This document shows positions 18,702-26,279 of a stretch of DNA of 32,001 bases, one piece after another (within the stretch, counting starts at the first letter, position 1; each line of letters starts with the position of its first letter). The position numbers were made by a program, and so were the translations under genes. The DNA lies in the NCBI GenBank assembly GCA_027488135.1, contig JAIYCH010000045.1, forward strand, positions 1 through 32,001. The letters run 5' to 3'. The notes under the pieces are model-generated. The model saw nothing but the letters and a program-made list of their open reading frames with translations, had not been told where the DNA came from and did not search any database. Source of the DNA: Saprospiraceae bacterium (lineage in GTDB: Bacteria; Bacteroidota; Bacteroidia; Chitinophagales; Saprospiraceae).

Positions 18702-19220
18702 TTAACCCTTCGGATTGAGTAGAAAAAGTACCTGATCATATTCAACAGGTTGAGCATCTTCTACAAGAATTTTTTCAATGGTACCAGAAAATTCGCTTTC
18801 TATTTCATTGAAGAGTTTCATTGCTTCAACAACACAAACAACGTCGCCGGCTGAAATAGTATCGCCTACCTTTACAAATGATGGCTTGTCAGGAGATGAA
18901 GATCTGTAAAAAGTGCCAACAATAGGTGATTTAACAGCGATGAGGTGGTCAGTAGCTTTTTCTGATGTATTACCAGAAGCAGGGGCGGCTGTAGTTAAAG
19001 TTCCTACAACAGACGGTGCAACTGAAGGACTCGCAGCAACAGGTACCGCTGGAGGAGCCGGGTAAGTTTCTTGTATTACCCCCTGATAACCTTGATTTCT
19101 GCCCCTTTCGTAATTCTTTGTTCTTATAGATAGCTCAAATTCGCCATCTTTCATTTTGAACTCGGAAAGGTCCAGTCTATTAATGAGTTTTAACAACTCC
19201 TGTATTTCTTTGAAATCCAT
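18702..19220 (-). CDS. accB: biotin carboxyl carrier protein of acetyl-CoA carboxylase
   Basis: This is a 172-residue carrier. The N-terminal helical region (1-40) is followed by a flexible Pro/Ala/Ser/Thr linker (about 50-90) and the biotinyl domain (95-172). Biotin is attached to Lys135 in '[12 protein letters not shown]', the conserved MKL motif. The '[10 protein letters not shown]' strand and 'GD.V..GD.VC' pattern are typical. It shuttles carboxybiotin from AccC to the carboxyltransferase. It lies 4 bp after efp and 2 bp before accC, so all three are one transcript. Confidence 0.98.
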   Translation of the reverse strand: MDFKEIQELLKLINRLDLSEFKMKDGEFELSIRTKNYERGRNQGYQGVIQETYPAPPAVPVAASPSVAPSVVGTLTTAAPASGNTSEKATDHLIAVKSPIVGTFYRSSSPDKPSFVKVGDTISAGDVVCVVEAMKLFNEIESEFSGTIEKILVEDAQPVEYDQVLFLLNPKG

Positions 19221-19224
19221 ATAG

Positions 19225-19791
19225 TTATTGTTTTACACGTTCCATGTATGCGCCAGAGGCCGTATCAATTTTTATAAAATCTCCTTCCCCAACAAATAAA
19301 GGTACTCTAACCTCAGCACCCGATTCAACGGTAGCAGGTTTCAAGGTATTCGTTGCTGTATCGCCACGCAAACCAGGTTCAGTGTAGGTGATTTGCATAA
19401 CGACATACTGCGGCATCTCCAGTGTCAAAGGAGTTTCCTTTTCAGCATGAAATAAGATATCTACTTCCATGCCTTCTTTCAATAACTTAGGGCTGGATAT
19501 TAATTTTTCTTCAATAGATACTTGATCAAAAGTATCGTTATTCATAAAGTTGTATCCAATTTCATCTGCATACAGAAATTGGAATTTTCTTCGTTCTATC
19601 CGTACTTCATTAATTTTATGACCTGAAGTAAAAGTGTATTCCAAGACCCGGCCTGTGGTCATGCTTCGAATTTTAGTTTTTACATGGGCGGCACCTCTGC
19701 CTACCTGTGCATGCTGAAATTCGATAATTTGAAAAATGTCATCATTGAACTCAATACATAGACCATTTCGTATGTCTGCAGTTGTTGCCAT
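19225..19791 (-). CDS. efp: translation elongation factor P
   Basis: EF-P rescues ribosomes stalled on polyproline stretches. I place the start at the ATG at 19791 (188 aa, '[15 protein letters not shown]'); the upstream extension to 19839 overlaps the -7 box. Domain I ends in the loop '[14 protein letters not shown]', domain II spans about 65-125, and domain III ends in '[19 protein letters not shown]', the conserved C-terminus. The loop residue that is Lys34 in Escherichia coli aligns with Arg32 here. The order fabH-efp-accB-accC is common in Bacteroidota. Confidence 0.97.
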   Translation of the reverse strand: MATTADIRNGLCIEFNDDIFQIIEFQHAQVGRGAAHVKTKIRSMTTGRVLEYTFTSGHKINEVRIERRKFQFLYADEIGYNFMNNDTFDQVSIEEKLISSPKLLKEGMEVDILFHAEKETPLTLEMPQYVVMQITYTEPGLRGDTATNTLKPATVESGAEVRVPLFVGEGDFIKIDTASGAYMERVKQ

Positions 19792-19836
19792 ATTGGTTTT
19801 TTGGTAAAAAGTTAAATCTAAATTTGTTTTAAGCCT

Positions 19837-19844
19837 CAAATATA
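19837..19844 (-). promoter_or_regulatory. -7 box of the efp-accB-accC operon
   Basis: The minus strand reads TATATTTG, an exact TAnnTTTG. Transcription would start near 19830, about 40 nt before the efp ATG. No clear -33 TTG at the right distance was found. Confidence 0.5.
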
Positions 19845-19865
19845 ATCAAAAATTCGTACCGTGTA

Positions 19866-20864
19866 TCATGCAGGCGTGTCGTAAGACCACTTTAGATAGA
19901 GCGCACCCCAGGTAAAGCCCCCTCCAAAGGCAGTTAATATGAGATTGTCCCCTTTATGAAGCCTTTTCTCCCAGTCAAATAGACATAAAGGCAAGGTCGC
20001 AGCCGTAGTGTTCCCATATTTTTGAATGTTTACCATAACTTTTTCTAATGGAAAATCAGCCATTGACGCTACCGTTTGTATGATTCTCTTATTAGCCTGA
20101 TGGGGTACAAGCCAGGCTACACTGTCATTGGTTAATCCATTCCTTGCCATCACTTTACTTACAACATCACTCATGCCACTTACCGCCGCTTTGAATACCG
20201 GCTTGCCGTCCTGAACAATAAAGTGCTCTTTATTTGCAATGGTCTCTGCTGACGGTGGATGAAAAGATCCACCTCCTTTCATATATAAATAGTGTTGTCC
20301 TTGCCCGTCAGAATGTAATTGTTGATCCATTACACCATATTCAGTGGAAGGTTCAAGTAAAACAGCTCCAGCGCCATCTCCAAATAAAATACAAGTGGAG
20401 CGGTCTGTATAATCTACAATCGCTGACATTTTGTCCGCGCCAACGACAATGACTTTCTTATGTGTACCTGCAGCAATAAATTGTGAGGCGGTGGTTAATG
20501 CAAATAGAAATCCTGAGCAGGCAGCCGACAAGTCAAAGGTGTAGGCCTTCGTTAACCCAGTGGCAGCAGCAATTAGATTTGCAGTATCAGGAAAATGCAT
20601 GTCGGCGGTGACCGTTGCACAAATGAGTAGTTCAATGTCCTCTGGATTTGTACCCGTTTTCTCTAAAAGCCCTTTTACCGCTTCAATACCAAGTACAGAC
20701 GTTCCTTTTTCTGTGCCTTTTAATATCCTCCGCTCTTTTATTCCCGTACGAGATGTTATCCATTCGTCGGAGGTATCAACCATTTTTTCTAATTCATCAT
20801 TGGTAAGAACATAATCTGGTACGTAGCCGTGAACACCTGTTATAGCAGCAAAAGTTTTAGACAT
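19866..20864 (-). CDS. fabH: beta-ketoacyl-ACP synthase III
   Basis: FabH (332 aa) condenses acetyl-CoA or a branched acyl-CoA with malonyl-ACP to start fatty acid synthesis. The triad is visible: Cys116 in 'DLSAACSGF', His in 'VPHQANKRI' and Asn in '[10 protein letters not shown]'. The ending '[13 protein letters not shown]' is typical. The ATG at 20864 gives the usual N-terminus '[16 protein letters not shown]'. Downstream, efp has its own -7 box (19837-19844) in the 74-bp gap, so the genes need not always be co-transcribed. The link with accB/accC is functional, since those make the malonyl-CoA that this enzyme consumes. Confidence 0.97.
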   Translation of the reverse strand: MSKTFAAITGVHGYVPDYVLTNDELEKMVDTSDEWITSRTGIKERRILKGTEKGTSVLGIEAVKGLLEKTGTNPEDIELLICATVTADMHFPDTANLIAAATGLTKAYTFDLSAACSGFLFALTTASQFIAAGTHKKVIVVGADKMSAIVDYTDRSTCILFGDGAGAVLLEPSTEYGVMDQQLHSDGQGQHYLYMKGGGSFHPPSAETIANKEHFIVQDGKPVFKAAVSGMSDVVSKVMARNGLTNDSVAWLVPHQANKRIIQTVASMADFPLEKVMVNIQKYGNTTAATLPLCLFDWEKRLHKGDNLILTAFGGGFTWGALYLKWSYDTPA

Positions 20865-20907
20865 TGTTAATAGTTTAGTATGGATAATGATTTACCATAA
20901 AGCGCCG

Positions 20908-20915
20908 CAAATGTA
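20908..20915 (-). promoter_or_regulatory. -7 box of fabH
   Basis: The minus strand reads TACATTTG (TAnnTTTG), 43 nt upstream of the fabH ATG. The nearest TTG is only about 11 nt further upstream, too close for a standard -33 box. Confidence 0.45.
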
Positions 20916-20958
20916 TAAATAAGTGCCAACTTAAATAAGAATATTTATAAATAAATGC

Positions 20959-22446
20959 TTATTGAACCACTTTATATACCCTTTCACTAGCCAAAAGTAA
21001 CCCTAAAAATGTTAGAGTGCCGTTAATGGCTAATATTAAAAAGCCAAAGGTGAAGCCTTGAAATAATTCCTTTGAATAGGTATCCAGTAGCCAGGAAATG
21101 ATGGGTGATAACACACAAATGGGAATAATCCATTGACTCTTTACCTTGAATTGTGTCAATATGCCAAAAGCAAATAATCCCAATAAAGGTCCATAAGTTA
21201 ATCCCGCCCATCTGAAAAGTTCATTGATGATTCCGTCCTTTGATATGGTATTGAAAAGTAGAATCAAGAGAAACATTAATACGCTATATCCTATGTGTAC
21301 CATAAGTCGAACTTTCTTTTTTTGATCCTCAGATGCATCCCATTTCTCAAAGTTCAAAAAGTCAATACAAAAAGAGGTGGTCATAGCGGCTAAAGCCGAA
21401 TCGGCGCTGGAATAGGCAGCTGCAATTAATCCTAGTATAAACAAAATGCCTATGAATGGAGATAAATGGTTTAATGCCAGAAATGGATAGACCTGGTCAG
21501 TCTTTTCAGGCAGTGTGATGCCAAGTTCCGATGAATATATATATAACATGGCTCCCATTGTTAAAAATAACAAATTAGCAAAAACTAAGATTATACTGAA
21601 GGTAAACATGTTTTTCTGCGCATCCTTTAACGTTCTGCAGGTCAGATTTTTTTGCATCATGTCCTGGTCAAGTCCTGTCATGGTGAGGGTGATTAACGCC
21701 CCGCTCAAGAATTGCTTGAAAAAATTATTTGGGTCGCTCCAGCCGCCTTCAAAAAAGAAAACTTTAGAATATCCACTATTATTTACCGCTCTGACCATGT
21801 CACCAAAGCCCATATTCAGATTTTGACATATTAGGATAATGGTCAGTAAAACAGCGCCTAACATGAAAAAAGTTTGAATGGTGTCCGTAACAACTATCGT
21901 TTTAATCCCTCCCTTAAATGTGTAAACCCAAATTAAGAATATCGTTAAAAAAACAGAGAATGCAAAAGATATTTGATAAGGTGCAAAAACAAATTGATGA
22001 AGAATCGTTGCCACCAAAAATAATCGTAAAGCAGATCCCGTGGTTCGACTTAATTGAAAGTATATAGCTCCCATTTTATATGCATGCCATCCAAATCTTT
22101 TTTCTAAATAAGTATAAATTGAGGTTAAATTCATTCTGTAATACAATGGGAGTAAAACCAAGGCAATAACCGAATATCCTAGCATATACCCTAAAACAAT
22201 CTGCATGTAGGAGAAAGCCTGATTCAAACCGCCACCACCGACAACACCAGGAATAGATATAAAGGTCACACCTGAAAGGGACGCGCCTATCATGCCAATG
22301 GCCACCAGATACCAGGGGGAATTCCTTCCAGCAGTAAAAAAATCCTGATTATTAGCATTCCTACTCGTAAATATAGAAACAAGAATGAGCATTAGAAAAT
22401 ACGCTAATATGATTCCTAATAATATCCCTGGAGATAATGCTTTCAT
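20959..22446 (-). CDS. sodium:solute symporter (SLC5 family)
   Basis: This 495-residue protein has about 13 hydrophobic helices. The pattern 'DFFTAGRNSPWYLVAIGMIG' followed by 'SGVTFISIPG' in the first helices is typical of SLC5/SSS transporters, and 'TGLDQDMMQKNLTCRTLKDA' and 'AAAYSSADSALAAMTTSF' match the conserved loop and Na+-site helix (Ser/Ser-Ala-Asp). It moves a solute into the cell with sodium; the solute (a sugar, a sialic acid-like acid or an organic acid) cannot be told. It is 52 bp downstream of lspA on the same strand. The start at 22446 is the only ATG before the first helix. Confidence 0.93.
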   Translation of the reverse strand: MKALSPGILLGIILAYFLMLILVSIFTSRNANNQDFFTAGRNSPWYLVAIGMIGASLSGVTFISIPGVVGGGGLNQAFSYMQIVLGYMLGYSVIALVLLPLYYRMNLTSIYTYLEKRFGWHAYKMGAIYFQLSRTTGSALRLFLVATILHQFVFAPYQISFAFSVFLTIFLIWVYTFKGGIKTIVVTDTIQTFFMLGAVLLTIILICQNLNMGFGDMVRAVNNSGYSKVFFFEGGWSDPNNFFKQFLSGALITLTMTGLDQDMMQKNLTCRTLKDAQKNMFTFSIILVFANLLFLTMGAMLYIYSSELGITLPEKTDQVYPFLALNHLSPFIGILFILGLIAAAYSSADSALAAMTTSFCIDFLNFEKWDASEDQKKKVRLMVHIGYSVLMFLLILLFNTISKDGIINELFRWAGLTYGPLLGLFAFGILTQFKVKSQWIIPICVLSPIISWLLDTYSKELFQGFTFGFLILAINGTLTFLGLLLASERVYKVVQ

Positions 22447-22498
22447 ACGTTTTATTTAAAATTTTTCCTGAATGAGTTTTTTAAAATATTACTCCTCT

Positions 22499-23080
22499 TT
22501 ATTTTTCTTTGCTTTGTTCTTCTGTCTCCTCTTCTGTCACCTCTTCTATTGCTTTTATTTCAGTATTTTCTCCTTCGAAGGGGACAGATTCCTCCTTTTT
22601 AGGAGCAGACGATTTAAATGCCATGGGTAATATAAGGAAAAGTCCCGCCATTATAGCCATATCGGCTATATTAAAAATACCAGATCGTAAATCTCCTATG
22701 CCTATATTTAAAAAATCAACTACTTTTCCCTCTAAAATCCGGTCTATGATGTTGCTTCCGCCACCTGCAATAATGAAGGCAAATGCTATTCTCTGCCAAG
22801 GTCCAACCTCATTGTTGAAAAAAAGGGTAAAGCCAAAATACCCCAAAGCCAAAATAGGTATAATAGCCAAAACCCAGAATCTAACGTTTTCGGGTAGGTC
22901 AGATCCCAAACTTAAAAATGCACCCTCGTTTTCAGCGTAAATAATACGGAAACTATCCCCCAGGTAGGATTGTGAAGGGTACCCTTTAAGGGTTTCTAGT
23001 GCCCACACTTTGGTCATCCTGTCCGATAAAACAACCAAAACCATGACAACTAGGGGTAAAACAAACTTTTTATAATTCAT
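22499..23080 (-). CDS. lspA: lipoprotein signal peptidase (signal peptidase II)
   Basis: LspA cleaves the signal peptide of prolipoproteins after lipid is attached to the Cys. From the ATG at 23080 it has 193 residues; the GTG at 23119 is a less likely start. Four membrane helices are visible. The catalytic aspartates are Asp113 in 'SNIIDRILEGKVVDF' and Asp140 in 'FNIADMAI', spaced by 27 residues as in known LspA. The N-terminal 'SDRMTKVWA' and the 'NEGAFLSLGS' loop are also conserved. Odd: the C-terminal 35 residues (159-193) form a very acidic, Glu-rich tail that is longer than in most homologues. Confidence 0.95.
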   Translation of the reverse strand: MNYKKFVLPLVVMVLVVLSDRMTKVWALETLKGYPSQSYLGDSFRIIYAENEGAFLSLGSDLPENVRFWVLAIIPILALGYFGFTLFFNNEVGPWQRIAFAFIIAGGGSNIIDRILEGKVVDFLNIGIGDLRSGIFNIADMAIMAGLFLILPMAFKSSAPKKEESVPFEGENTEIKAIEEVTEEETEEQSKEK

Positions 23081-23164
23081 AAAAATCACTTTAAATTTTC
23101 CCAATATTTGAGTTTCCACCTTGTAAGTAAGCGTTTTTTTCTATATTGAGTTGTTAAAAAAGAA

Positions 23165-23172
23165 CAAATATA
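23165..23172 (-). promoter_or_regulatory. -7 box of lspA, abutting the divergent gene start
   Basis: The minus strand reads TATATTTG, with TTG at 23193-23195 exactly 20 nt upstream, a near-perfect Bacteroidota promoter. The -33 element therefore lies inside the first codons of the divergent DUF819 gene, whose ATG is at 23173. Confidence 0.7.
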
Positions 23173-24420
23173 ATGATGCAACCTTACTTTACCAATGATG
23201 CGATCGTATTAGGACTATTATTGTCCGTACTTTCTTTCGTTTTTTTTACCTCAACGAGTAAAAACAAATGGATTCAAAAATTTTATACCATTTTTCCCCC
23301 ATTATTGTTATGCTATTTTTTACCAGCGCTCCTGCATTGGCCGTTAAATATTATTTCTGTTGAAAACTCCGTGCTTTATAAGGTGTCCTCTCAGTATTTA
23401 TTACCAGCCTCTCTCATTTTGCTATGTTTAAGCATTGATTTAAAGGGTGTTTGGAATTTAGGACCTAAAGCACTTATTATGTTTTTAACCGGCTCACTTG
23501 GTGTTATCATCGGAGGCCCTATCGCTTTATTAACCGTTAAATTTCTTTTCCCCAACTTAATACAGACAAATCCTGAAGATTTATGGAAAGGACTTTCAAC
23601 CATAGCTGGTTCCTGGATTGGGGGAGGTGCTAATCAAACAGCCATGAAAGAAATTTTTTCAGTAAATGAAAATCTTTTTGCAGTCATGATTGTCGTAGAT
23701 GTGGTTGTAGCCAATGTATGGATGGGTTTGCTCTTATATGGTGCCAGTATTACTGATAAAATAGACAAATGGTTGAAGGCCGATACTTCTGCTATCGTTG
23801 ATCTTCAAAATAAAATGTCAGCATTCCAAAAGGATGTTGAAAAAATTCCTGATACCAAATCACTACTCTATCTTCTTACCATTGCTTTTGGAGGCGTCGC
23901 TCTTTCTCATTGGGGAGCAGATATCATTACTCCATGGTTGGCAAAATATAACGATGTACTAATTGCCTGGCGCTTGACTGCGCTGAATTCTTCTTTCTTT
24001 TGGATAGCCTTCCTGGCAACAACCATTGGCTTATTTATCTCTTTTACACGCTTGCGAAACTTTGAAGGAATAGGTGCCTCTCGCTTGGGTTCCGTTTTTT
24101 TATACGTTTTAGTAGCAACCATCGGAATGCAGATGAATCTTCAAGAGGTTTTTCAAAATTTAGGCCTCTTCGCCGTTGGATTCATCTGGATGTGCATACA
24201 CTGTATTTTGTTGATTCTTGTAGCAAGATGGATTAAGGCACCTTTCTTTTTCCTGGCCGTAGGGTCACAGGCTAATATCGGTGGTGCCGCCTCAGCACCT
24301 ATTGTCGCCGCCGCTTTTAGTCCCGCTCTGGCCCCTGTTGGCGTGCTTTTGGCTGTCCTTGGCTATGCTTTGGGAACTTATGGCGGTTTGCTTTGCGCCT
24401 TTCTAATGCAATTAATTTGA
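23173..24420 (+). CDS. DUF819 family membrane protein
   Basis: This 415-residue protein has about 11 hydrophobic helices. Glycine-rich motifs 'GSLGVIIGGPIALL', 'IAGSWIGGGANQTAM' and 'VGSQANIGGAASAPIVA' mark the DUF819 family, whose fold is thought to be that of a transporter with two inverted halves; no substrate is established. The two motifs with Gly-Gly and Ala/Asn, one in each half, fit such an inverted repeat. The gene is divergent from lspA with almost no gap. A second ATG follows directly (MMQP). An AT-rich 7-bp hairpin lies about 10 bp behind the stop, without a U-run. Confidence 0.88.
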   Translation: MMQPYFTNDAIVLGLLLSVLSFVFFTSTSKNKWIQKFYTIFPPLLLCYFLPALLHWPLNIISVENSVLYKVSSQYLLPASLILLCLSIDLKGVWNLGPKALIMFLTGSLGVIIGGPIALLTVKFLFPNLIQTNPEDLWKGLSTIAGSWIGGGANQTAMKEIFSVNENLFAVMIVVDVVVANVWMGLLLYGASITDKIDKWLKADTSAIVDLQNKMSAFQKDVEKIPDTKSLLYLLTIAFGGVALSHWGADIITPWLAKYNDVLIAWRLTALNSSFFWIAFLATTIGLFISFTRLRNFEGIGASRLGSVFLYVLVATIGMQMNLQEVFQNLGLFAVGFIWMCIHCILLILVARWIKAPFFFLAVGSQANIGGAASAPIVAAAFSPALAPVGVLLAVLGYALGTYGGLLCAFLMQLI

Positions 24421-24467
24421 TGCGAAATTAAAAAATTCATAATTTTTTGGAATTATTTTTATAAATC

Positions 24468-24498
24468 TTGCATAAAAAACAAAGTATTATTATATTTG
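24468..24498 (+). promoter_or_regulatory. strong Bacteroidota promoter of the tRNA-shaped RNA
   Basis: TTG at 24468-24470 (-33) and TATATTTG at 24491-24498 (-7) are separated by 20 nt, the ideal arrangement. Transcription would start near 24505, giving a 5' leader of about 29 nt before the acceptor stem. Confidence 0.75.
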
Positions 24499-24533
24499 CA
24501 TCAACAAAAGGAAGTTTTGTTTAATCATCAAAT

Positions 24534-24690
24534 TGTGAGGTGATGAAATTGGCAGCCATGCCCTCTTGTCTCGGGGGTGAGGATTACGGGATAAACGTAG
24601 CATAGGGCCGGTATCGATCCAGGGGTTGACCACCAATCTTCTTGTGCTATAGCTAACTGCCTCTTGGGGGTTCGAATCCTTCTCTCACAG
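24534..24690 (+). ncRNA. tRNA-shaped RNA with an 88-nt insertion in place of the variable arm, GUC anticodon
   Basis: Every arm of a tRNA can be drawn by hand. The acceptor pairs TGTGAGG (24534-24540) with TCTCACA (24683-24689; 7 bp, one G-U), followed by discriminator G at 24690. T8 and G9 precede a D arm ATG/CAT (24543-24545, 24557-24559) whose 11-nt loop holds the GG needed to touch the T loop. The anticodon stem is CCCTC/GGGGG (24561-24565, 24573-24577) around the loop TTGTCTC, with triplet GTC. The T arm is GGGGG-TTCGAAT-CCTTC (24666-24682). Between anticodon and T arms lie 88 nt (24578-24665) instead of 5-24. These could close through GAGG/CCTC (24579-24582, 24660-24663) and TAGCATA/TGTGCTA (24598-24604, 24643-24649). 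CCA is not encoded. The D arm resembles tRNA-Leu; the G discriminator suits Ser or Asp. I do not recognise it as tmRNA or any catalogued RNA. Confidence 0.75.
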
Positions 24691-24701
24691 CAAAAAAAAA
24701 T

Positions 24702-24769
24702 AAGCGGATAACCCTTTCCCTGATAAATTTATTGATTCAGTGAGTGTAGAAAGGAAGGATTATCCGCTT
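24702..24769 (-). terminator. long hairpin, oriented as a terminator for the minus strand
   Basis: The arms AAGCGGATAA (24702-24711) and TTATCCGCTT (24760-24769) pair perfectly, and partial CCTTTCC/GGAAGG pairing extends the stem. On the minus strand the hairpin is followed at once by ATTTTTTTTTG, the form of an intrinsic terminator; on the plus strand no U-run follows. It starts 12 nt after the 3' end of the tRNA-shaped RNA. It may shield the RNA gene from antisense transcription, or be a 3' structure of the precursor. Confidence 0.55.
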
Positions 24770-24961
24770 CAATAGTACAGTTGTATTATTAAAACTTAGA
24801 ATAGTATCTTTTCGCTGCCTGGTCGCGCAATTTTTATTTAATTTTTTCATTCTTATGTAAGTTATTTATTTTTTAACATTCCATATCCACTCACCTATAC
24901 GATAAATATTACGCTTTTTCCAACCTTCAAAAGGTCGGGCTCACGTCAAAATTAATAGTCC

Positions 24962-26233
24962 ATGCGTAATTTTTGTTTGTCTGTCGTTCTCTTGTTTTTA
25001 TTTTACTCAAATGTAAGTGCTTTCGTTGGTTGCCTTTCTGGTAATTGTTATGAAGGTTATGGCGTTTATATTTATCCTAGTGGCGGACGTTATGAGGGTG
25101 ATTTTCAACGGGCAAACCCCAACGGAAAAGGTAAATTGCTTTTTCCAAATGGCGATTTATACATCGGGGAATGGGTAAACAGTTATAGACAAGGTGTCGG
25201 TAAAATGTTTTACCAAAATGGCGATTTATACGAAGGTGGTTTTTTTTATAGTAAGTTTCATGGGATCGGAAAATATACATTTTTTGTTGGTGGAAATTAT
25301 CAGGGTAGTTGGCAAATGGGTGCTCATCACGGCTTTGGTATTATGAACAATCCAGATGGTACTTCGTACGAAGGTTCTTTTGTCGCCGGAAAAAAAGAGG
25401 GTATCGGAAAACTTACCTTTCCCGATGGTAAAATCACCATTGGTGTGTGGGAAAATAATCAACTTAGTACCCCAGCTCCTAAAGTTGCTCCACCGACTAT
25501 TAAGGTGGAAACTATTAAAATTCCTAAAATTCGTGCCCTCATTATAGGTGTTTCCGATTATAATGAAATGAAGAAATTAGAGTTTAGCGATGATGACGCT
25601 CAACATATTTTTGATTTTTTACAATCCGAAGCTGGTGGTTCAGTACCTTTATCACAAATTATTTTATTGAAAGATCAGCAGGCTACATATAAAAATGTGA
25701 TGGGTGCCGCTAATCAGTTGTTTTCAAAAGCAAATCCTGAAGATTTAATCTTGTTCTATTTTTCAGGGCATGGTCTGCCAGGAGCCTTTCTACCAGTGGA
25801 CAGTGACGGTATCATGCATCGAATAAATCACGAGGAGGTCAAATCTATTTTGTTACATAGTCCCGCTAAACATAAATTGGTTTTTGCCGATGCTTGTCAC
25901 TCAGGAAGTTTTCGCTCCGCGGCTGAAAATGAAAGTTACTCTCATCTTCTCTATGAGTCATTAGCAGGATCTTCAGGCGGCTTAGGCCTCCTTTTATCCT
26001 CAAAAACAGAGGAGTTTTCTCACGAATTCGATGGTATTAAATCAGGGGTTTTTAGCCATTTTCTTATTCGTGGTCTAACCGGCGAAGCTGAGAAAAATAT
26101 GGATGGCCTCGTTTCCGTTAACGAATTATTTAATTTCGTGTTTGAACAGGTCCGGTGGTTTACTCAAAATAAACAATCGCCTGTTTTATATGGCGGAATA
26201 GACAAAAATATGCCGGTTTCTGTAGTTCGCTAA
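24962..26233 (+). CDS. exported MORN-repeat protein with caspase-like (C14) peptidase domain
   Basis: The protein has 423 residues. The signal peptide ends near 'YSNVSA'. A cap 'CLSGNCYEGYG' (Cys24, Cys29) opens six MORN-type repeats (about 31-165) of the form 'G.G.....G..Y.G.W', for example 'GDLYIGEWVNSYRQGVGK'. A short Pro/Lys/Thr linker (168-188) leads to a caspase-fold domain: 'RALIIGVSDY' (strand 1), catalytic His270 in 'LFYFSGHG' and Cys312 in 'VFADACHSGS'. Near the end, 'EKNMDGLVSVNE' (377-388) resembles an EF-hand loop. Bacterial caspase-like proteins cleave after basic residues in many cases; the specificity here is unknown. It is followed after 46 bp by a longer paralogue. Export would place the peptidase outside the cytoplasm, unlike most death-effector caspases. 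Confidence 0.88.
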   Translation: MRNFCLSVVLLFLFYSNVSAFVGCLSGNCYEGYGVYIYPSGGRYEGDFQRANPNGKGKLLFPNGDLYIGEWVNSYRQGVGKMFYQNGDLYEGGFFYSKFHGIGKYTFFVGGNYQGSWQMGAHHGFGIMNNPDGTSYEGSFVAGKKEGIGKLTFPDGKITIGVWENNQLSTPAPKVAPPTIKVETIKIPKIRALIIGVSDYNEMKKLEFSDDDAQHIFDFLQSEAGGSVPLSQIILLKDQQATYKNVMGAANQLFSKANPEDLILFYFSGHGLPGAFLPVDSDGIMHRINHEEVKSILLHSPAKHKLVFADACHSGSFRSAAENESYSHLLYESLAGSSGGLGLLLSSKTEEFSHEFDGIKSGVFSHFLIRGLTGEAEKNMDGLVSVNELFNFVFEQVRWFTQNKQSPVLYGGIDKNMPVSVVR

Positions 26234-26267
26234 GTATTATATGTATTATTTTATGATATAAATATTT

Positions 26268-26275
26268 TATATTTG
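26268..26275 (+). promoter_or_regulatory. -7 box directly before the second MORN-caspase gene
   Basis: The sequence reads TATATTTG, an exact TAnnTTTG, with its last base 4 nt before the ATG at 26280. Initiation from it would give a leaderless or nearly leaderless mRNA, or translation from the second Met (26289). No clear -33 TTG was found. Confidence 0.45.
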
Positions 26276-26279
26276 TTCA

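Larger units (their letters stand above)
24421..24961 (+). other. 541-bp gap holding an RNA gene and its promoter
   Basis: The gap holds a promoter (24468-24498), a tRNA-shaped RNA (24534-24690), an inverted repeat (24702-24769) and about 190 nt of T-rich leader before the first MORN-caspase gene. In that leader a small hairpin ACCTT-CAA-AAGGT lies about 25-40 nt upstream of the ATG; no TAnnTTTG box was found close to the ATG, so the MORN gene may be read from the promoter of the RNA gene. Confidence 0.7.

Noticed and set aside
24534-24690. tmRNA (ssrA) as an explanation for the tRNA-shaped RNA, including the 15-codon frame 24558-24605 that ends in N-V-A before TAG
   Set aside because: A tmRNA lacks a real anticodon arm, is about 350 nt long, starts with a GGGG-type acceptor with a G-U pair for AlaRS, and its tag ends in ALAA or similar. 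Here the acceptor starts with T, a full anticodon arm exists and the RNA is 157 nt.
24534-24690. Ordinary tRNA with a group I intron or anticodon-loop intron
   Set aside because: The anticodon stem and loop are intact and contiguous, so no intron sits at the usual place. 88 nt is far too short for a group I intron core, and no sequence complementary to the 5' anticodon stem lies just before the T arm.
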